DNA from: Methylomonas montana
GTDB taxonomy: Bacteria; Pseudomonadota; Gammaproteobacteria; Methylococcales; Methylomonadaceae
DNA length: 64,000 nt
Direction of reading: 5' to 3'
Assembly: GCF_030490285.1 (NCBI RefSeq)
Contig: NZ_CP129884.1
Location: 1,054,001-1,118,000, forward strand
Shown here: positions 46,069 through 55,326 of the stretch, in pieces
Numbering within the stretch: the first letter of the stretch is position 1
How the letters are laid out: each line of letters opens with the position of its first letter
Program-made: the position numbers and the translations under genes
The notes under the pieces: model-generated
What the model saw: the letters and a program-made list of their open reading frames with translations, nothing else
The model's database searches: none
What the model was told of the DNA's origin: nothing

Positions 46069-48099
46069 TCAATACGCAATCCTAAACCCCAGTTCCGCGC
46101 CGCGTCCGGCTTCCGGCGCAAAATTTCGCAAGTACGATGTTGAGTTGCGGATGTTTTGATCCAGCAAATTGTTGCCTTTGGCGAAGAGCATCAGCTTGGC
46201 GTCTTTATAGGCCTTGATTTGATAGTTAGCGCCGACATTGAGCAAGAAATAGCCGGCGGTGGATGATTCGAAATCGCCGGCATGCGGCTGCGATTCGGCG
46301 CGGGTGAAGCGAAGATAGGTCGATAATTTATCTTTGGCGTAATCCAGTTGCAGGCCGTAACGCAGCGGCGGCATGCGCGGTACGTCGCTGCCGGTGACGA
46401 ACTCGCCGCGGGTGTAATCGCTGAATAAAGTCAAGTCTAGCAAGCCTTCATCATTTTCCATCATCGGTACGATCAGCTTGGCTTCATAGCCTTTGAAAAT
46501 AGCGTCGCCTTGGCCGCTGGTGACTAGCGGCACGCAGTCAGCCACGCAAGGATTGCCGTCTTGGTCGACGAATTCGCCGTTGCGTTGTTGGAAGATATAA
46601 TCGCTGGCCCAGTTATGGAATAAGTCGAATTCCGCGCGCAACCAGTCGGTTTTTAAACGGTAGCCTAAGTCCAGGTTGTAAGAGGTTTCTTCTTTTAAAC
46701 CGAGATCGCCTTTATCGTAGCTACGGGTGGCGTCGTGGTAACCGTCGGAGAGTAGTTCTTGAACCTGCGGTGCCCGCGACGAACGGGTGACCGCTAGATT
46801 CAGACTATTGCGATTATCCAGTTTCCACACGGCGGAGGCGGAGGCGCTGACTGGGGTATAACTGAGATTGGCGAAACCGTTCGGGCGAATATCGGTTTGC
46901 TCGACACGGGTGCCCAGTTGATAAGTCACCGCACCGACATCGAAGGATTCGACGGCGAAAACGCCGTAGCTGCTGATGTCCGAACGCGGCACGATGCTGT
47001 CGCCGCTGAGTTTCTCGGTGGCATTGAAGTCGCTGTTCTGGGCTTGAAATCCCACCACGCCGCGCAGCGGACCGATGTCTTGATGCGCCAGCTCGATACG
47101 GCCTTCGTAGGATTTGTTGGTGTAAAAGGCGCCGGGTTCGCCGTTGGCGATTTCGGTATGTTCATAATCGGTGTAACCGAGCCTGGTCCGCAGGCTTTTG
47201 GCAAATTTAAACGGGTTGTTCAACTCGCTTTTAAAATCGTATTTGTTTTGGCGCATGGCGACGCGCACGGTTTCGTCGCCGGTGCCATCCGGCGCGATGG
47301 CGTAATTGTTGTTCAGATTATTGATTGATACGCCGGCAAAACCGGGTGCGCCGATCCAGGACAGGCCGGCCGAACCGCTGATGGCTTCGGCGCCGGTGTT
47401 GTTCAGATAGCCTTTTGGGTTGTCGACGATTTCCAAGCTCGGGTCGGTGATGGCTACCTTGGCGGTGTCTATGCCGCTGCCGCCAATGTCCAAGTTGTTG
47501 CGATGCCGGTAGAAGCCGTCCAGGTGATATGCAATATTGCCCTGGCCGCCCTCGACTTTCATCGTGGTGCTGGTTTCGTCGGAGCTGGAATCGAAGCGTT
47601 GTTCGAGCGCGGCGCCTACCAGCTTGTCGAACTGGCGGCCGGGGATACGGTTGTCGATGACATTGACCACGCCGCCCATCGCGCCGCTGCCGTAGAGCAG
47701 TGTGGCCGGGCCACGCAACACTTCGATGCGCTCGGCGAGCAACGGTTCGACGCTGGTGGCGTGGTCGGGACTGATCGCCGAGACATCATTGCCGCCGATG
47801 CCGTTGCTTAGCACGCGGACCCTGGGGCCGGCCTGGCCGCGGATCACCGGGGTACCGACGCCGGGTCCGAAGGATTGGCTGCTGATGCCTAGTTCGTTTT
47901 TCAAGGTGTCGCCGATGCTGTGGCCGGTTTTCATGCGCAGCTCATCGTCGCTCAACACCGTCACGGGCACCGGGCTATCCGATTTTCTATCTTGCAATGG
48001 CGCGGTGACGATGATTTCTTCAAGGGCCTGAATAGGCGGTTCTTCGGCGAGAAGAATCGGGGACGGCAGCATTAAAAGCAGTGCAGTGGTTTTTTTCAT
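46069..48099 (-). CDS. znuD: TonB-dependent outer membrane receptor, ZnuD-like (zinc uptake)
   Basis: 676 residues with a signal peptide (about 1-18). The plug domain carries VIRGQAGPRVRVLSNGIGGNDVSAISPDHATSVEPLLAERIEVLRGPATLLYGSGAMGGVVNV, close to the ZnuD pattern (SPDHA, PLLAERVEVLRGP). The beta-barrel closes with the C-terminal GFRIAY. ZnuD binds zinc outside the cell and imports it with TonB energy. A perfect Zur-type box overlaps the predicted promoter, and a CobW GTPase follows. No His-rich loop is obvious, so the ligand could be a zinc complex. Confidence 0.82.
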   Translation of the reverse strand: MKKTTALLLMLPSPILLAEEPPIQALEEIIVTAPLQDRKSDSPVPVTVLSDDELRMKTGHSIGDTLKNELGISSQSFGPGVGTPVIRGQAGPRVRVLSNGIGGNDVSAISPDHATSVEPLLAERIEVLRGPATLLYGSGAMGGVVNVIDNRIPGRQFDKLVGAALEQRFDSSSDETSTTMKVEGGQGNIAYHLDGFYRHRNNLDIGGSGIDTAKVAITDPSLEIVDNPKGYLNNTGAEAISGSAGLSWIGAPGFAGVSINNLNNNYAIAPDGTGDETVRVAMRQNKYDFKSELNNPFKFAKSLRTRLGYTDYEHTEIANGEPGAFYTNKSYEGRIELAHQDIGPLRGVVGFQAQNSDFNATEKLSGDSIVPRSDISSYGVFAVESFDVGAVTYQLGTRVEQTDIRPNGFANLSYTPVSASASAVWKLDNRNSLNLAVTRSSRAPQVQELLSDGYHDATRSYDKGDLGLKEETSYNLDLGYRLKTDWLRAEFDLFHNWASDYIFQQRNGEFVDQDGNPCVADCVPLVTSGQGDAIFKGYEAKLIVPMMENDEGLLDLTLFSDYTRGEFVTGSDVPRMPPLRYGLQLDYAKDKLSTYLRFTRAESQPHAGDFESSTAGYFLLNVGANYQIKAYKDAKLMLFAKGNNLLDQNIRNSTSYLRNFAPEAGRGAELGFRIAY

Positions 48100-48133
48100 C
48101 TATTTCGAAAGGGCTGAGTCGATATTTTCAGAT

Positions 48134-48146
48134 GTTATATTATAAC
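48134..48146 (-). promoter_or_regulatory. Zur operator overlapping the znuD -10 box
   Basis: GTTATA-T-TATAAC is a perfect 6+1+6 inverted repeat, the core of the gammaproteobacterial Zur box. Read on the minus strand it contains TATAAT, so repressor and RNA polymerase would compete. It lies 35 bp upstream of the znuD start. Fur boxes have a different core (GATAAT repeats). Confidence 0.8.
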
Positions 48147-48234
48147 AATTGCGAATGCAATATTGTCGCATCCTCTTTTACTGCCGCAAAATGCGGCATC
48201 GACTCATCACGATTTATGTAGAGTGGTGTTTTGT

Positions 48235-49443
48235 TCAGCGGCTGCTGTGATTCCGGTTTCTCAGACATTCCATGGCCTGTATGGCTATTTCCAGTTCCTC
48301 GTCGGTAGCGATGACCAGGATCGCTAACCGGGAGTCGTCTCTACCGATATTACCGCAGGGGTGGGTGGGATTTAAGTTTTTCTGCTCGTCGATGGCTATG
48401 CCGAAGAGTGCCATGTCGGCGCAGCATTGCTGGCGTAGCCAGGCATCGTTTTCGCCGATGCCGCCGGTGAATACCAGTGCATCGACGCGGCCCAGCACCG
48501 CAAAATACGCGCCGATATATTTCTTGATCCGATACGCATACATCGCCAATGCCAGCCGAGCATGATCGTCGCCGGCCTCAGCCATGCGGTGAATGGTGCG
48601 CATATCGTTCTCGCCGCAAATGCCTTTGCAACCGCTATCTTTATTCAACAAGGCTTCGATGGCCTCGTTGGACAGATTCAGCGCGCGGCTTAGATAAAAA
48701 TGAATCGCCGGGTCGATGTCGCCGCAGCGGCTACCCATCATCAGGCCTTCCAAGGGTGTCATACCCATCGAAGTATCGATACTCTCGCCGTTTTTGATGG
48801 CCGCGACACTGGCGCCATTGCCCAGATGCAGCGTGATCAGATTGGTTTCCGACAAGGGTTTGCCGAGACATTGCGCGGCTTGCTCGGCGACATAACGGTG
48901 CGAGGTGCCGTGGAAGCCGTAACGTCTTACCCCATGTTCGGTATATAGATGGGCGGGCAGAGGATAGCGATAGGCATAATCCGGTAAGGTTTGATGAAAC
49001 GCGGTATCGAATACCGCCACTTGCGGAATATTTTCCATTTGCCGGATCGCTTCCTGGATACCCAACAGATGAGCCGGGTTATGCAGCGGCGCTAGTGGAA
49101 TCACCTCGGTAATATGCTGGATAACCTGTGCATCGATCAAGGCCGGTTCGCGAAAATATTCGCCGCCATGCACCACCCGATGACCGATACAAGCCAATTC
49201 GGACGGGTCGTTCAGCATCGCGCAAGCCGACAAGGTCTCGAACAGCGCCTGCAAGGCTTGTTGGTGATTATGGCCGGCGATTTTGACATCGATGGGGTCG
49301 GCACGGCCTAGCCGGTAATGATGGTGGGGCGATTCTTCGCCGATACGTTCGATGAGACCGGCAACCAATACCGCGCGGTCGGACATATCGAACAAGCGGT
49401 ATTTAACCGAAGAGCTGCCGGCGTTGAGCACCAGAATTTTCAT
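48235..49443 (-). CDS. ackA: Acetate kinase
   Basis: 402 residues from the ATG at 49443 (MKILVLNAGSSSVKYRLF); an earlier in-frame codon is not used. Acetokinase signatures: NAGSSSVK, GHRVVHGGE, FDTAFHQTLP, GFHGTSHRYV, HLGNGASVAA, VFTGGIGEN. It interconverts acetate + ATP and acetyl phosphate. It is the third gene of pta-DUF2380-ackA, 22 bp after the DUF2380 gene, so expression is shared with pta. Confidence 0.95.
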   Translation of the reverse strand: MKILVLNAGSSSVKYRLFDMSDRAVLVAGLIERIGEESPHHHYRLGRADPIDVKIAGHNHQQALQALFETLSACAMLNDPSELACIGHRVVHGGEYFREPALIDAQVIQHITEVIPLAPLHNPAHLLGIQEAIRQMENIPQVAVFDTAFHQTLPDYAYRYPLPAHLYTEHGVRRYGFHGTSHRYVAEQAAQCLGKPLSETNLITLHLGNGASVAAIKNGESIDTSMGMTPLEGLMMGSRCGDIDPAIHFYLSRALNLSNEAIEALLNKDSGCKGICGENDMRTIHRMAEAGDDHARLALAMYAYRIKKYIGAYFAVLGRVDALVFTGGIGENDAWLRQQCCADMALFGIAIDEQKNLNPTHPCGNIGRDDSRLAILVIATDEELEIAIQAMECLRNRNHSSR

Positions 49444-49465
49444 GCGTTCTCTCGATAGGGGGCGG

Positions 49466-49993
49466 TTAGGGCGCAAGTTTCGACGGCGGCGGAGGGCTGT
49501 AGCGCCGATCCAGATCGTGGTCTATTTTGCCGGCCAGACTTTCCACGGCTTTGATAGTTAATTTAGCGTTGGGGCCTTTGGATTCGGAAATATAGTCGCC
49601 TATCAGTTTAGCGTCGGCGACCCTGACCAGATGGCCCATCAGATAGGCAAACAGAAAGCTGGGTTTATGCAAGCGGCCGACCAGTACGTAATCGGCATCG
49701 ACTTGCTTGCCCAACTGAGCGGCGGCATCGGCATGATCGAATAAATAGCCGACGCCGCTATTGGCGGCTTGTTGCGTTTGACTAGCAACCTCGACGATCG
49801 TATAGCCGGCGGATTTTAATTCTTTTTCCAATAAGGGTTTGATCGACGCGGTGCGCATCAATTCCTCTGGGACACCCGGCGCGAGCGTCAGGTCTTTTAA
49901 TTCAAAATCCAAGACCGCGATGCGGGTTTGTGCCACGCCGCCAAAGCTGAGCAAACTCAGCATTAAATAGAGTATCCGGGGTTTGGTTATCAT
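49466..49993 (-). CDS. DUF2380 (DUF3280-like) secreted protein
   Basis: 175 residues with a signal peptide (about 1-22). The body reads RIAVLDFELKDLTLAPG, then a long helix and DADYVLVGRLHKPSFLFAYL, the pattern of DUF2380/DUF3280 periplasmic proteins, which are also found near alcohol dehydrogenase genes of methylotrophs. It overlaps the pta stop (ATGA) and precedes ackA, an unusual place for a periplasmic protein. Function unknown. Confidence 0.75.
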   Translation of the reverse strand: MITKPRILYLMLSLLSFGGVAQTRIAVLDFELKDLTLAPGVPEELMRTASIKPLLEKELKSAGYTIVEVASQTQQAANSGVGYLFDHADAAAQLGKQVDADYVLVGRLHKPSFLFAYLMGHLVRVADAKLIGDYISESKGPNAKLTIKAVESLAGKIDHDLDRRYSPPPPSKLAP

Positions 49994-52119
49994 GTTTTAG
50001 CGGATTCTTGAGCTTGAATAGCGGTGATCACCACGGTGCTGACGATGTCGGTGACGGTGCAGCCGCGGCTTAAATCGTTGACCGGTTTGTTGAGGCCTTG
50101 CAGAATCGGCCCGACCGCGATGGCGCCGGACGAGCGTTGCACGGCTTTGTAGGTGTTGTTGCCGGTATTGAGGTCCGGAAAAATGAACACCGTGGCTTGG
50201 CCGGCCACTTGGCTGTCGGGCATTTTGGTCTTGGCAACGCTGGCATCCACGGCAGCATCGTATTGCATTGGCCCTTCCAGAATCAGATCCGGACGTAGTG
50301 CTTTAGCGATTTTGACGGCTTCCCGGACTTTATCCACCGCCTCGCCCTTGCCGGATTCGCCAGTGGAATAGGACAACATGGCGACGCGTGGCGGAATATT
50401 GAACATGCGCGCGGTTTCCGCAGCGTTAATGGCGATGTCGGCCAATTGCTGGGCGTTGGGATTGGGGATGACCGCGCAGTCGCCGTAAACCAGCACCCGA
50501 TCTTCCAGGCACATGAAAAATACGCTGGAAACAATCGAGGCGCCGGGTTTGGTTTTGATGATTTCGAAAGCCGGCCGGATGGTATGTTGAGTGGAATGCA
50601 CGGCGCCCGATACCATGCCGTCGGCGTAACCGAGATGGATCATTAAGGTGCCGAAATAGGCGGGATCGGCCATCAAATCGAAGGCGGTGTCGTAGAGAAT
50701 GCATTTGTGTTTGCGGGCCTGGTAGTAGGTTTCCGCGAACAGCGGGCGCAGCTCTGAACTGATCGGGTCGATGATGTTGACATTATCCAGCTTCAAGGCC
50801 ATGGCCTGAATTTTTTGGCGTATTTCGGCTTCGTTGCCCAACAGGGTCAGTTTGACGACGTCGCGCAGCAGCAAAATTTCCGCCGCGCGCAGGATGCGTT
50901 CCTCGTTGCCTTCCGGCAAGACGATATGTTGTTTCTTGGCTTTGGCGCGTTGCAGCAGATCGTACTCGAACATCAGCGGCGTGGTTTTATGGGAAACCTT
51001 GCTGCACAGTCGCAGGCGCAGTTCCACCATATTGATATTGTTCTCTATCAAGCCTAGCGCGGCGGCAACCTTACGGTCGTCTTGAGCGTGCAGGCGGGCA
51101 ACCACCTGGCTGACCCGTAACGCCGTGGTGAAGGTATCCGATTCGACACCGAGTACCGCGAACGGCGTATCACCCAAACCGTCTATCAGTTTTTGTACTT
51201 GCGGCGCCGGTTGCTGATGGCCGGTCAACAGCAGGCCGGCAATTTGCGGATAGTTGGCGGAGTTGTAGGCCATCAGGCTGGCCATGATGATGTCGGATCG
51301 GTCGCCCGGTGTGATGATCAGGTCGCCGGTTTCTACGTAATCCAGGAAGTCCGGCACCAACATGGCCGCGACCTTATAGTGATAAACATCGCGGCTCATC
51401 GCGGCGCTCTCGCCGGAAAAAACTTTGGCGCCGATAGCGTTGGCGATATTGCCGACGGTGGGTTTATTCAGCGACGATTCGGCTGGGACCACGTAGACTG
51501 GAAACGTGCCGGAATGGTCCAAGCTGTGGCGCACGCTATCGATTTGGTTGGGTGCGACGCCGATGATGACGGTGGCGAGCAGTTCGCAGTCGTGCTCGTG
51601 CAGTTCGTGTTTCAGGCTGGCCAAGCCGTTTAGAATTTGTTCGTTGCTGCGGTTTTCGCCTTGCATCACCGGCATCATCAAACAACCTAGGTTGTTGGCG
51701 ACATCGGCGTTGAAATCGAATTCGAAAATGGCATTGCCGTGCCGGTAGTCGCTGCCGACGCATAGCACGTGATCACATTGGCTCTTTAAGGTTCGGTATT
51801 TGGCGAGGATGGTTTTTAGTAGTTCGTCATACTGTTCGGTGGCCAGTAGTTGACGGGCCTCGTCGCTAGTGCAGCCATACAGGGCGTCGAGGGGCATCGC
51901 CAGTTGGTAGCGTTGGCTGATGAATTGAATCAGGTCGTCTTTGTCGGGACTGCCTTGAATGATCGGCCGGAAAAAGCCGATCTTGTCGGCATAACCGGAC
52001 AGCATTTCTATCATCGCCAGCATGATCAAGGATTTACCATTGCCTTCATCGACACCAGCAATATAGATATCCTGGGCAATCAACGGTTCGCTCTGGGTAT
52101 TCGGCGGAGATAGATTCAT
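49990..52119 (-). CDS. pta: Phosphate acetyltransferase
   Basis: 709 residues, the long form. An N-terminal BioD-like P-loop domain (IYIAGVDEGNGKSLIMLAMI), a middle DRTGG domain (VETGDLIITPGDRSDI), and the C-terminal catalytic PTA_PTB domain from about 380 (HIVLPEGNEERILRAAEIL, MVSGAVHSTQHTIRPAFEIIKTKPG, LEGPMQYDAAVD, VFIFPDLNTGNN). It makes acetyl phosphate from acetyl-CoA. First gene of the operon; the N-terminal P-loop is atypical (GVDEGNGKS instead of GxxxGKTS-type). Confidence 0.95.
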   Translation of the reverse strand: MNLSPPNTQSEPLIAQDIYIAGVDEGNGKSLIMLAMIEMLSGYADKIGFFRPIIQGSPDKDDLIQFISQRYQLAMPLDALYGCTSDEARQLLATEQYDELLKTILAKYRTLKSQCDHVLCVGSDYRHGNAIFEFDFNADVANNLGCLMMPVMQGENRSNEQILNGLASLKHELHEHDCELLATVIIGVAPNQIDSVRHSLDHSGTFPVYVVPAESSLNKPTVGNIANAIGAKVFSGESAAMSRDVYHYKVAAMLVPDFLDYVETGDLIITPGDRSDIIMASLMAYNSANYPQIAGLLLTGHQQPAPQVQKLIDGLGDTPFAVLGVESDTFTTALRVSQVVARLHAQDDRKVAAALGLIENNINMVELRLRLCSKVSHKTTPLMFEYDLLQRAKAKKQHIVLPEGNEERILRAAEILLLRDVVKLTLLGNEAEIRQKIQAMALKLDNVNIIDPISSELRPLFAETYYQARKHKCILYDTAFDLMADPAYFGTLMIHLGYADGMVSGAVHSTQHTIRPAFEIIKTKPGASIVSSVFFMCLEDRVLVYGDCAVIPNPNAQQLADIAINAAETARMFNIPPRVAMLSYSTGESGKGEAVDKVREAVKIAKALRPDLILEGPMQYDAAVDASVAKTKMPDSQVAGQATVFIFPDLNTGNNTYKAVQRSSGAIAVGPILQGLNKPVNDLSRGCTVTDIVSTVVITAIQAQESAKT

Positions 52120-52363
52120 GATCGATGACTTGATAAGTTGATGGGTAAAGTCTAGTCTAGGAGCGTGTTACATCACTATTAGTTGCGCGTTTACAGAGAG
52201 GAAAAACCTGATTGTCGGTTCTCATCGCGAAATCGTAAGTCGCTGCCGGATTTGTCGATGTAGAGAGTAGGGTAACACCGAAAAAAATAATTGATTACTC
52301 TGCAAGCTTGGTTATACGGGCTATACTACTATCTGGACGCAGGGATTACTTGAAACAACAGCG

Positions 52364-53008
52364 ATGGCGAAATTTACCGTTTATTTTAAAGACAAAGCAA
52401 TCCATTCAGGTATTTTTGATTCCGGCGTAGTGCATATTGGCCGCGATGAGACTAGTGACCTGGTGGTTGACAGTCTTGCAGTTGCCCCGGCGCATGCCGT
52501 GGTGGTGATCAAGGACGGCACTTCCGTGATCAAGCAGATGAATGAAAAATTTCCGCTGCTGATCAACGATCACACTACCAAGGAATGGAATCTGAAAAAC
52601 AACGATGTCATCAATATCGGTAAACACTACATCGTGTACAACACTACCGATGAATTCTCGGAAAAAATCTTCGAGGTCTCGCCAGCCGATTTCACTGATC
52701 CTGATGTTCGCGCGCTCAACGAGAAGCTGGATGACGCCAACAAGACGCCGGACGCTAATTTGCAAGTGCTAAACGGCGTGCATATCGGTCGTATCCTGCG
52801 CTTGAAGAAAGCCATGACTCGTTTGGGACATGAGGGTGCGGGGGTGATCGTGATTGCGCGCCGGAAGGACGGTTATTTCTTGTCGGCATTGCAAGGGCAC
52901 GATGGCCTGATAGTCAATAGACAGCCCTTGGGCGACCGAACCGTACAACTGCAAAATAACGATGTGATCGTCGTCGATAGCACCGAGATGCAGTTTTTCC
53001 TGGATTAA
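52364..53008 (+). CDS. FHA domain protein
   Basis: 214 residues with two forkhead-associated-like domains. The first (about 1-95) has VHIGRDETSDLVVDSLAVAPAHAVVV, with GR and a histidine in the usual places. The second (about 125-214) has HIGRILRLKKAMTRLGHEGAGVIVIARRKDGYFLSALQGHDGLIVNRQPLG. FHA domains bind phosphothreonine peptides. No kinase is adjacent. It precedes the PilZ gene by 4 bp, so a pairing of phospho-protein and c-di-GMP signals is likely. Confidence 0.85.
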   Translation: MAKFTVYFKDKAIHSGIFDSGVVHIGRDETSDLVVDSLAVAPAHAVVVIKDGTSVIKQMNEKFPLLINDHTTKEWNLKNNDVINIGKHYIVYNTTDEFSEKIFEVSPADFTDPDVRALNEKLDDANKTPDANLQVLNGVHIGRILRLKKAMTRLGHEGAGVIVIARRKDGYFLSALQGHDGLIVNRQPLGDRTVQLQNNDVIVVDSTEMQFFLD

Positions 53009-53012
53009 GTGG

Positions 53013-53411
53013 ATGGCATTTGAGAAAGGCGAAGACAAACGGCGCTTCCACCGAATTTTTTATCATGCCGATGCCTTATTGACCGGTTCTGGTCAAAGCT
53101 ATGCCTGCAAAATAATCGATCTGTCCTTGCAAGGTTGTTTGTTGGAGGTTGCGCTCGCCGATTCGCGATTGCCGGACGATTCGTACATTCTAAAATTCGA
53201 TTTATCCGACGAAATTAGCATCAGCATGGCAGTGGTCGCTACCCACGTCGACGGTAATCGGGTGGGATTTAGATGCGAACATATCGATATCGACAGTATT
53301 TCCCGATTGCGGCGTTTAGTGGAATTAAATCTCGGTGACAGCGAGTTATTGGAACGGGAGTTGGCGGCTTTGGGTGATTTGGCCGAGCACTCCGGGTCTT
53401 CTCAAGCATAA
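53013..53411 (+). CDS. PilZ domain protein
   Basis: 132 residues. The RxxxR motif (KRRFHRIFYHADALL) is followed by the IDLSLQGCLLEV segment that matches the (D/N)xSxxG motif, so c-di-GMP binding is expected. The domain is short and has no enzymatic part. It is cotranscribed with the FHA gene. It is one of several c-di-GMP-related genes in the window (GGDEF at 18090, LapD at 55313). Confidence 0.85.
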   Translation: MAFEKGEDKRRFHRIFYHADALLTGSGQSYACKIIDLSLQGCLLEVALADSRLPDDSYILKFDLSDEISISMAVVATHVDGNRVGFRCEHIDIDSISRLRRLVELNLGDSELLERELAALGDLAEHSGSSQA

Positions 53412-53447
53412 TTCACCGCTAAATATTAGTTCAGTCTTCCGACGATC

Positions 53448-53927
53448 TCATACTAAACCAGCCAGCCACAAACGTGCGCGCAGCCCCCATTCCGAGGTAA
53501 AACCTACCGTCGTAAAGACGATATCGCCGGCGGCGTTGATGAAAAATAGCGCCGGTACGCCTTTGATGCCGTAACGTTGACCAATGCTACCGTCCTGGTC
53601 GTTGATTACCGGCCACTGTAATTGCTTGTCGCGCAGATAACTCTCCAGTTTGGCGTCGTCACCGGATCGCACCGCGACCGTCACGCCAGGATAGTCGCGT
53701 AACACTTCGCTGACCGTGCCTTGCATGCTCCGGCATATGCCGCACCATTCCGCCCAAAAATATAACACTGCCGGTCCTTTGCTTATGCGTTGCATCGCGT
53801 TTTCGTTGGCTAGCGTGGTTTGGACTATGGCCGGTGGCGTACCATTGACTAAATCCTGATTCACCAGAAATTGGCCGGCGAAGATAAATAGCGCTGCAAA
53901 AATATAAAAAGCCAGTTTTTTTAGCAT
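53448..53927 (-). CDS. Thioredoxin-like protein disulfide oxidoreductase (TlpA/DsbE type)
   Basis: 159 residues from the ATG at 53927, overlapping the upstream stop (TAATG). An N-terminal membrane anchor (about 5-22) is followed by a thioredoxin fold with active site WAEWCGICR and cis-Pro in KGVPALFF. It should act in the periplasm on cysteine pairs. It is the last gene of the globin-lapD-lapG operon; LapG has an active-site cysteine that may need to be kept reduced, an inferred connection. Confidence 0.85.
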   Translation of the reverse strand: MLKKLAFYIFAALFIFAGQFLVNQDLVNGTPPAIVQTTLANENAMQRISKGPAVLYFWAEWCGICRSMQGTVSEVLRDYPGVTVAVRSGDDAKLESYLRDKQLQWPVINDQDGSIGQRYGIKGVPALFFINAAGDIVFTTVGFTSEWGLRARLWLAGLV

Positions 53928-54658
53928 TACAAGCCTTGCATCAGGCTGGCGCCGTGCTGTTTCAGCCACAACCGGCTCTGGCGGTAGTCTGGCAGATGCT
54001 CGGCGACCAGTTGCCAGAACGCTTGGGAATGGTTTTTGTGTTTGATGTGGCAAAGCTCGTGGATTACCACATATTCCAGCATCGTCGGTGGCGCCAACAT
54101 CAGCAGCCAATTCAGATTGATGTCGTTGTTTGGACCGCAACTGCCCCAGCGACTTTTTTGAGTCTTGATTCTGATGCTCCGTGGAAACAACGCAAAACGC
54201 GGCGCATGCCGGTCAATCAATTGTTGGGCGTGATGTTTGGCTTGGGCTTTCATCCAGCGTATCAAGGCCGCTTGGATCAGCACGGAACTTTGTTCCTCGG
54301 CAATGTCGGCTGGCAGTCTTACGCAAAATAGCGCACCGTCTTGTAATTCGATGCGCACGGTTTTGGTTTTGCTAACGTTAATTTGCAACGGTAATTGTCG
54401 ACCGAGATAGGGAATGCGGGCGCCATTGATGTATTCGCTTGGGGCCAGACGCGGCGTGGCCTGAACCTTATCCGCCATCCGTTTCAGCGCGGCCTTGATC
54501 CAGTCCTGTTGGGTTTGCACGAAAGCTTGAATTCGGTGTTCGGACACTTTGAGCGGCGCCACCACTTCGATTTTATCTACGGTGACGACGATACGGGTGT
54601 TTTTGGCGCGGCTGCTGCGGCGCAGGCTATAAAGCAAGGGAGAGGTTTGCGTATTCAA
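53927..54658 (-). CDS. YgjP/SprT-like zinc metallopeptidase (DUF45)
   Basis: 243 residues. The zinc motif HELCHIKHKNHSQAFW near residue 205 gives HExxH and the third ligand. Upstream KSRWGSCGPNNDINLNWLLM is typical of the YgjP/DUF45 family, which is usually cytoplasmic. No signal peptide. Coupled to the following thioredoxin-like gene and overlapping lapG by 4 bp. Function in this operon is unknown. Confidence 0.85.
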   Translation of the reverse strand: MNTQTSPLLYSLRRSSRAKNTRIVVTVDKIEVVAPLKVSEHRIQAFVQTQQDWIKAALKRMADKVQATPRLAPSEYINGARIPYLGRQLPLQINVSKTKTVRIELQDGALFCVRLPADIAEEQSSVLIQAALIRWMKAQAKHHAQQLIDRHAPRFALFPRSIRIKTQKSRWGSCGPNNDINLNWLLMLAPPTMLEYVVIHELCHIKHKNHSQAFWQLVAEHLPDYRQSRLWLKQHGASLMQGL

Positions 54659-55326
54659 AAAGGCGATTCCAGCATTCTTAATTTAAGTTCGGACCACATG
54701 CTCAAACGGTCCGAGCCGCCAATATGTTGCCCGGAACCTTTGCTTTTGGCTAGCCATAATCCGGTACCGTTGAAACTGTAGACTGGCTGCAAGTCTGGGC
54801 GCTCCGTTGCCGGCAAAATGGCGGGTTTTAGATTATCCAGCACCAAGGGCACTGAGCGCGTCGATTCGAAATAAGTCAATACCATATGCGCTTGGTTGAG
54901 TTCCAGCGCCTTGACGTAAGTGATCCGCAATTTGTTCTCATCAACGCCCATTTCCACCAGCGAGAAATATTTGGCGATCGAATAATCCTCGCAATCGCCG
55001 CCGCCTCGGGCCAGGAGTTCGGTCGGCGCGGCCCAGTAATCGGTTTTTTGCCACAGGATGATGTCGTCGATAAAGTCGATATTGCGGTTGAAGAAATCGT
55101 TAACCCGCTCTAGCTTCTCTGGATCGGACCAGCTTTTGCCATTGTCGATCAGGCTTTGCCATTCGACGAAGCGTTGCTTGGCGGCGATCCCGTATTTTTG
55201 CTCTACTTTATCCAGCAAGGCTTGGTCGACGAATAAGCCCGCCGCCAGCACCATACTACAACTCAGGCTAACAGCGGCGGCAATAATTTTCGCGGCGTTT
55301 AAAGTTCGACTGTTAACGGCTGGCAC
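54655..55326 (-). CDS. lapG: Periplasmic transglutaminase-like cysteine protease LapG
   Basis: 223 residues with a signal peptide (about 1-29). The bacterial transglutaminase-like cysteine proteinase triad is visible: Cys in GGGDCEDYS, His in NQAHMVLTYF, Asp in LVLDNLKP. LapG cleaves the N-terminus of large surface adhesins (LapA type) and so releases biofilm, unless held by LapD. It overlaps the lapD stop by 14 bp. The adhesin gene is not in this window. Confidence 0.9.
   Translation of the reverse strand: MPAVNSRTLNAAKIIAAAVSLSCSMVLAAGLFVDQALLDKVEQKYGIAAKQRFVEWQSLIDNGKSWSDPEKLERVNDFFNRNIDFIDDIILWQKTDYWAAPTELLARGGGDCEDYSIAKYFSLVEMGVDENKLRITYVKALELNQAHMVLTYFESTRSVPLVLDNLKPAILPATERPDLQPVYSFNGTGLWLAKSKGSGQHIGGSDRLSMWSELKLRMLESPF

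Noticed and set aside
49114-52113. Many plus-strand ORFs opposite ackA and pta
   Set aside because: All are antisense shadows; the minus-strand genes are full-length family members.
54655-55326. LapG considered as a lasso-type leader peptidase for the 3310-6221 cassette
   Set aside because: It has the LapG signal peptide and triad, is coupled to lapD, and is 48 kb away.
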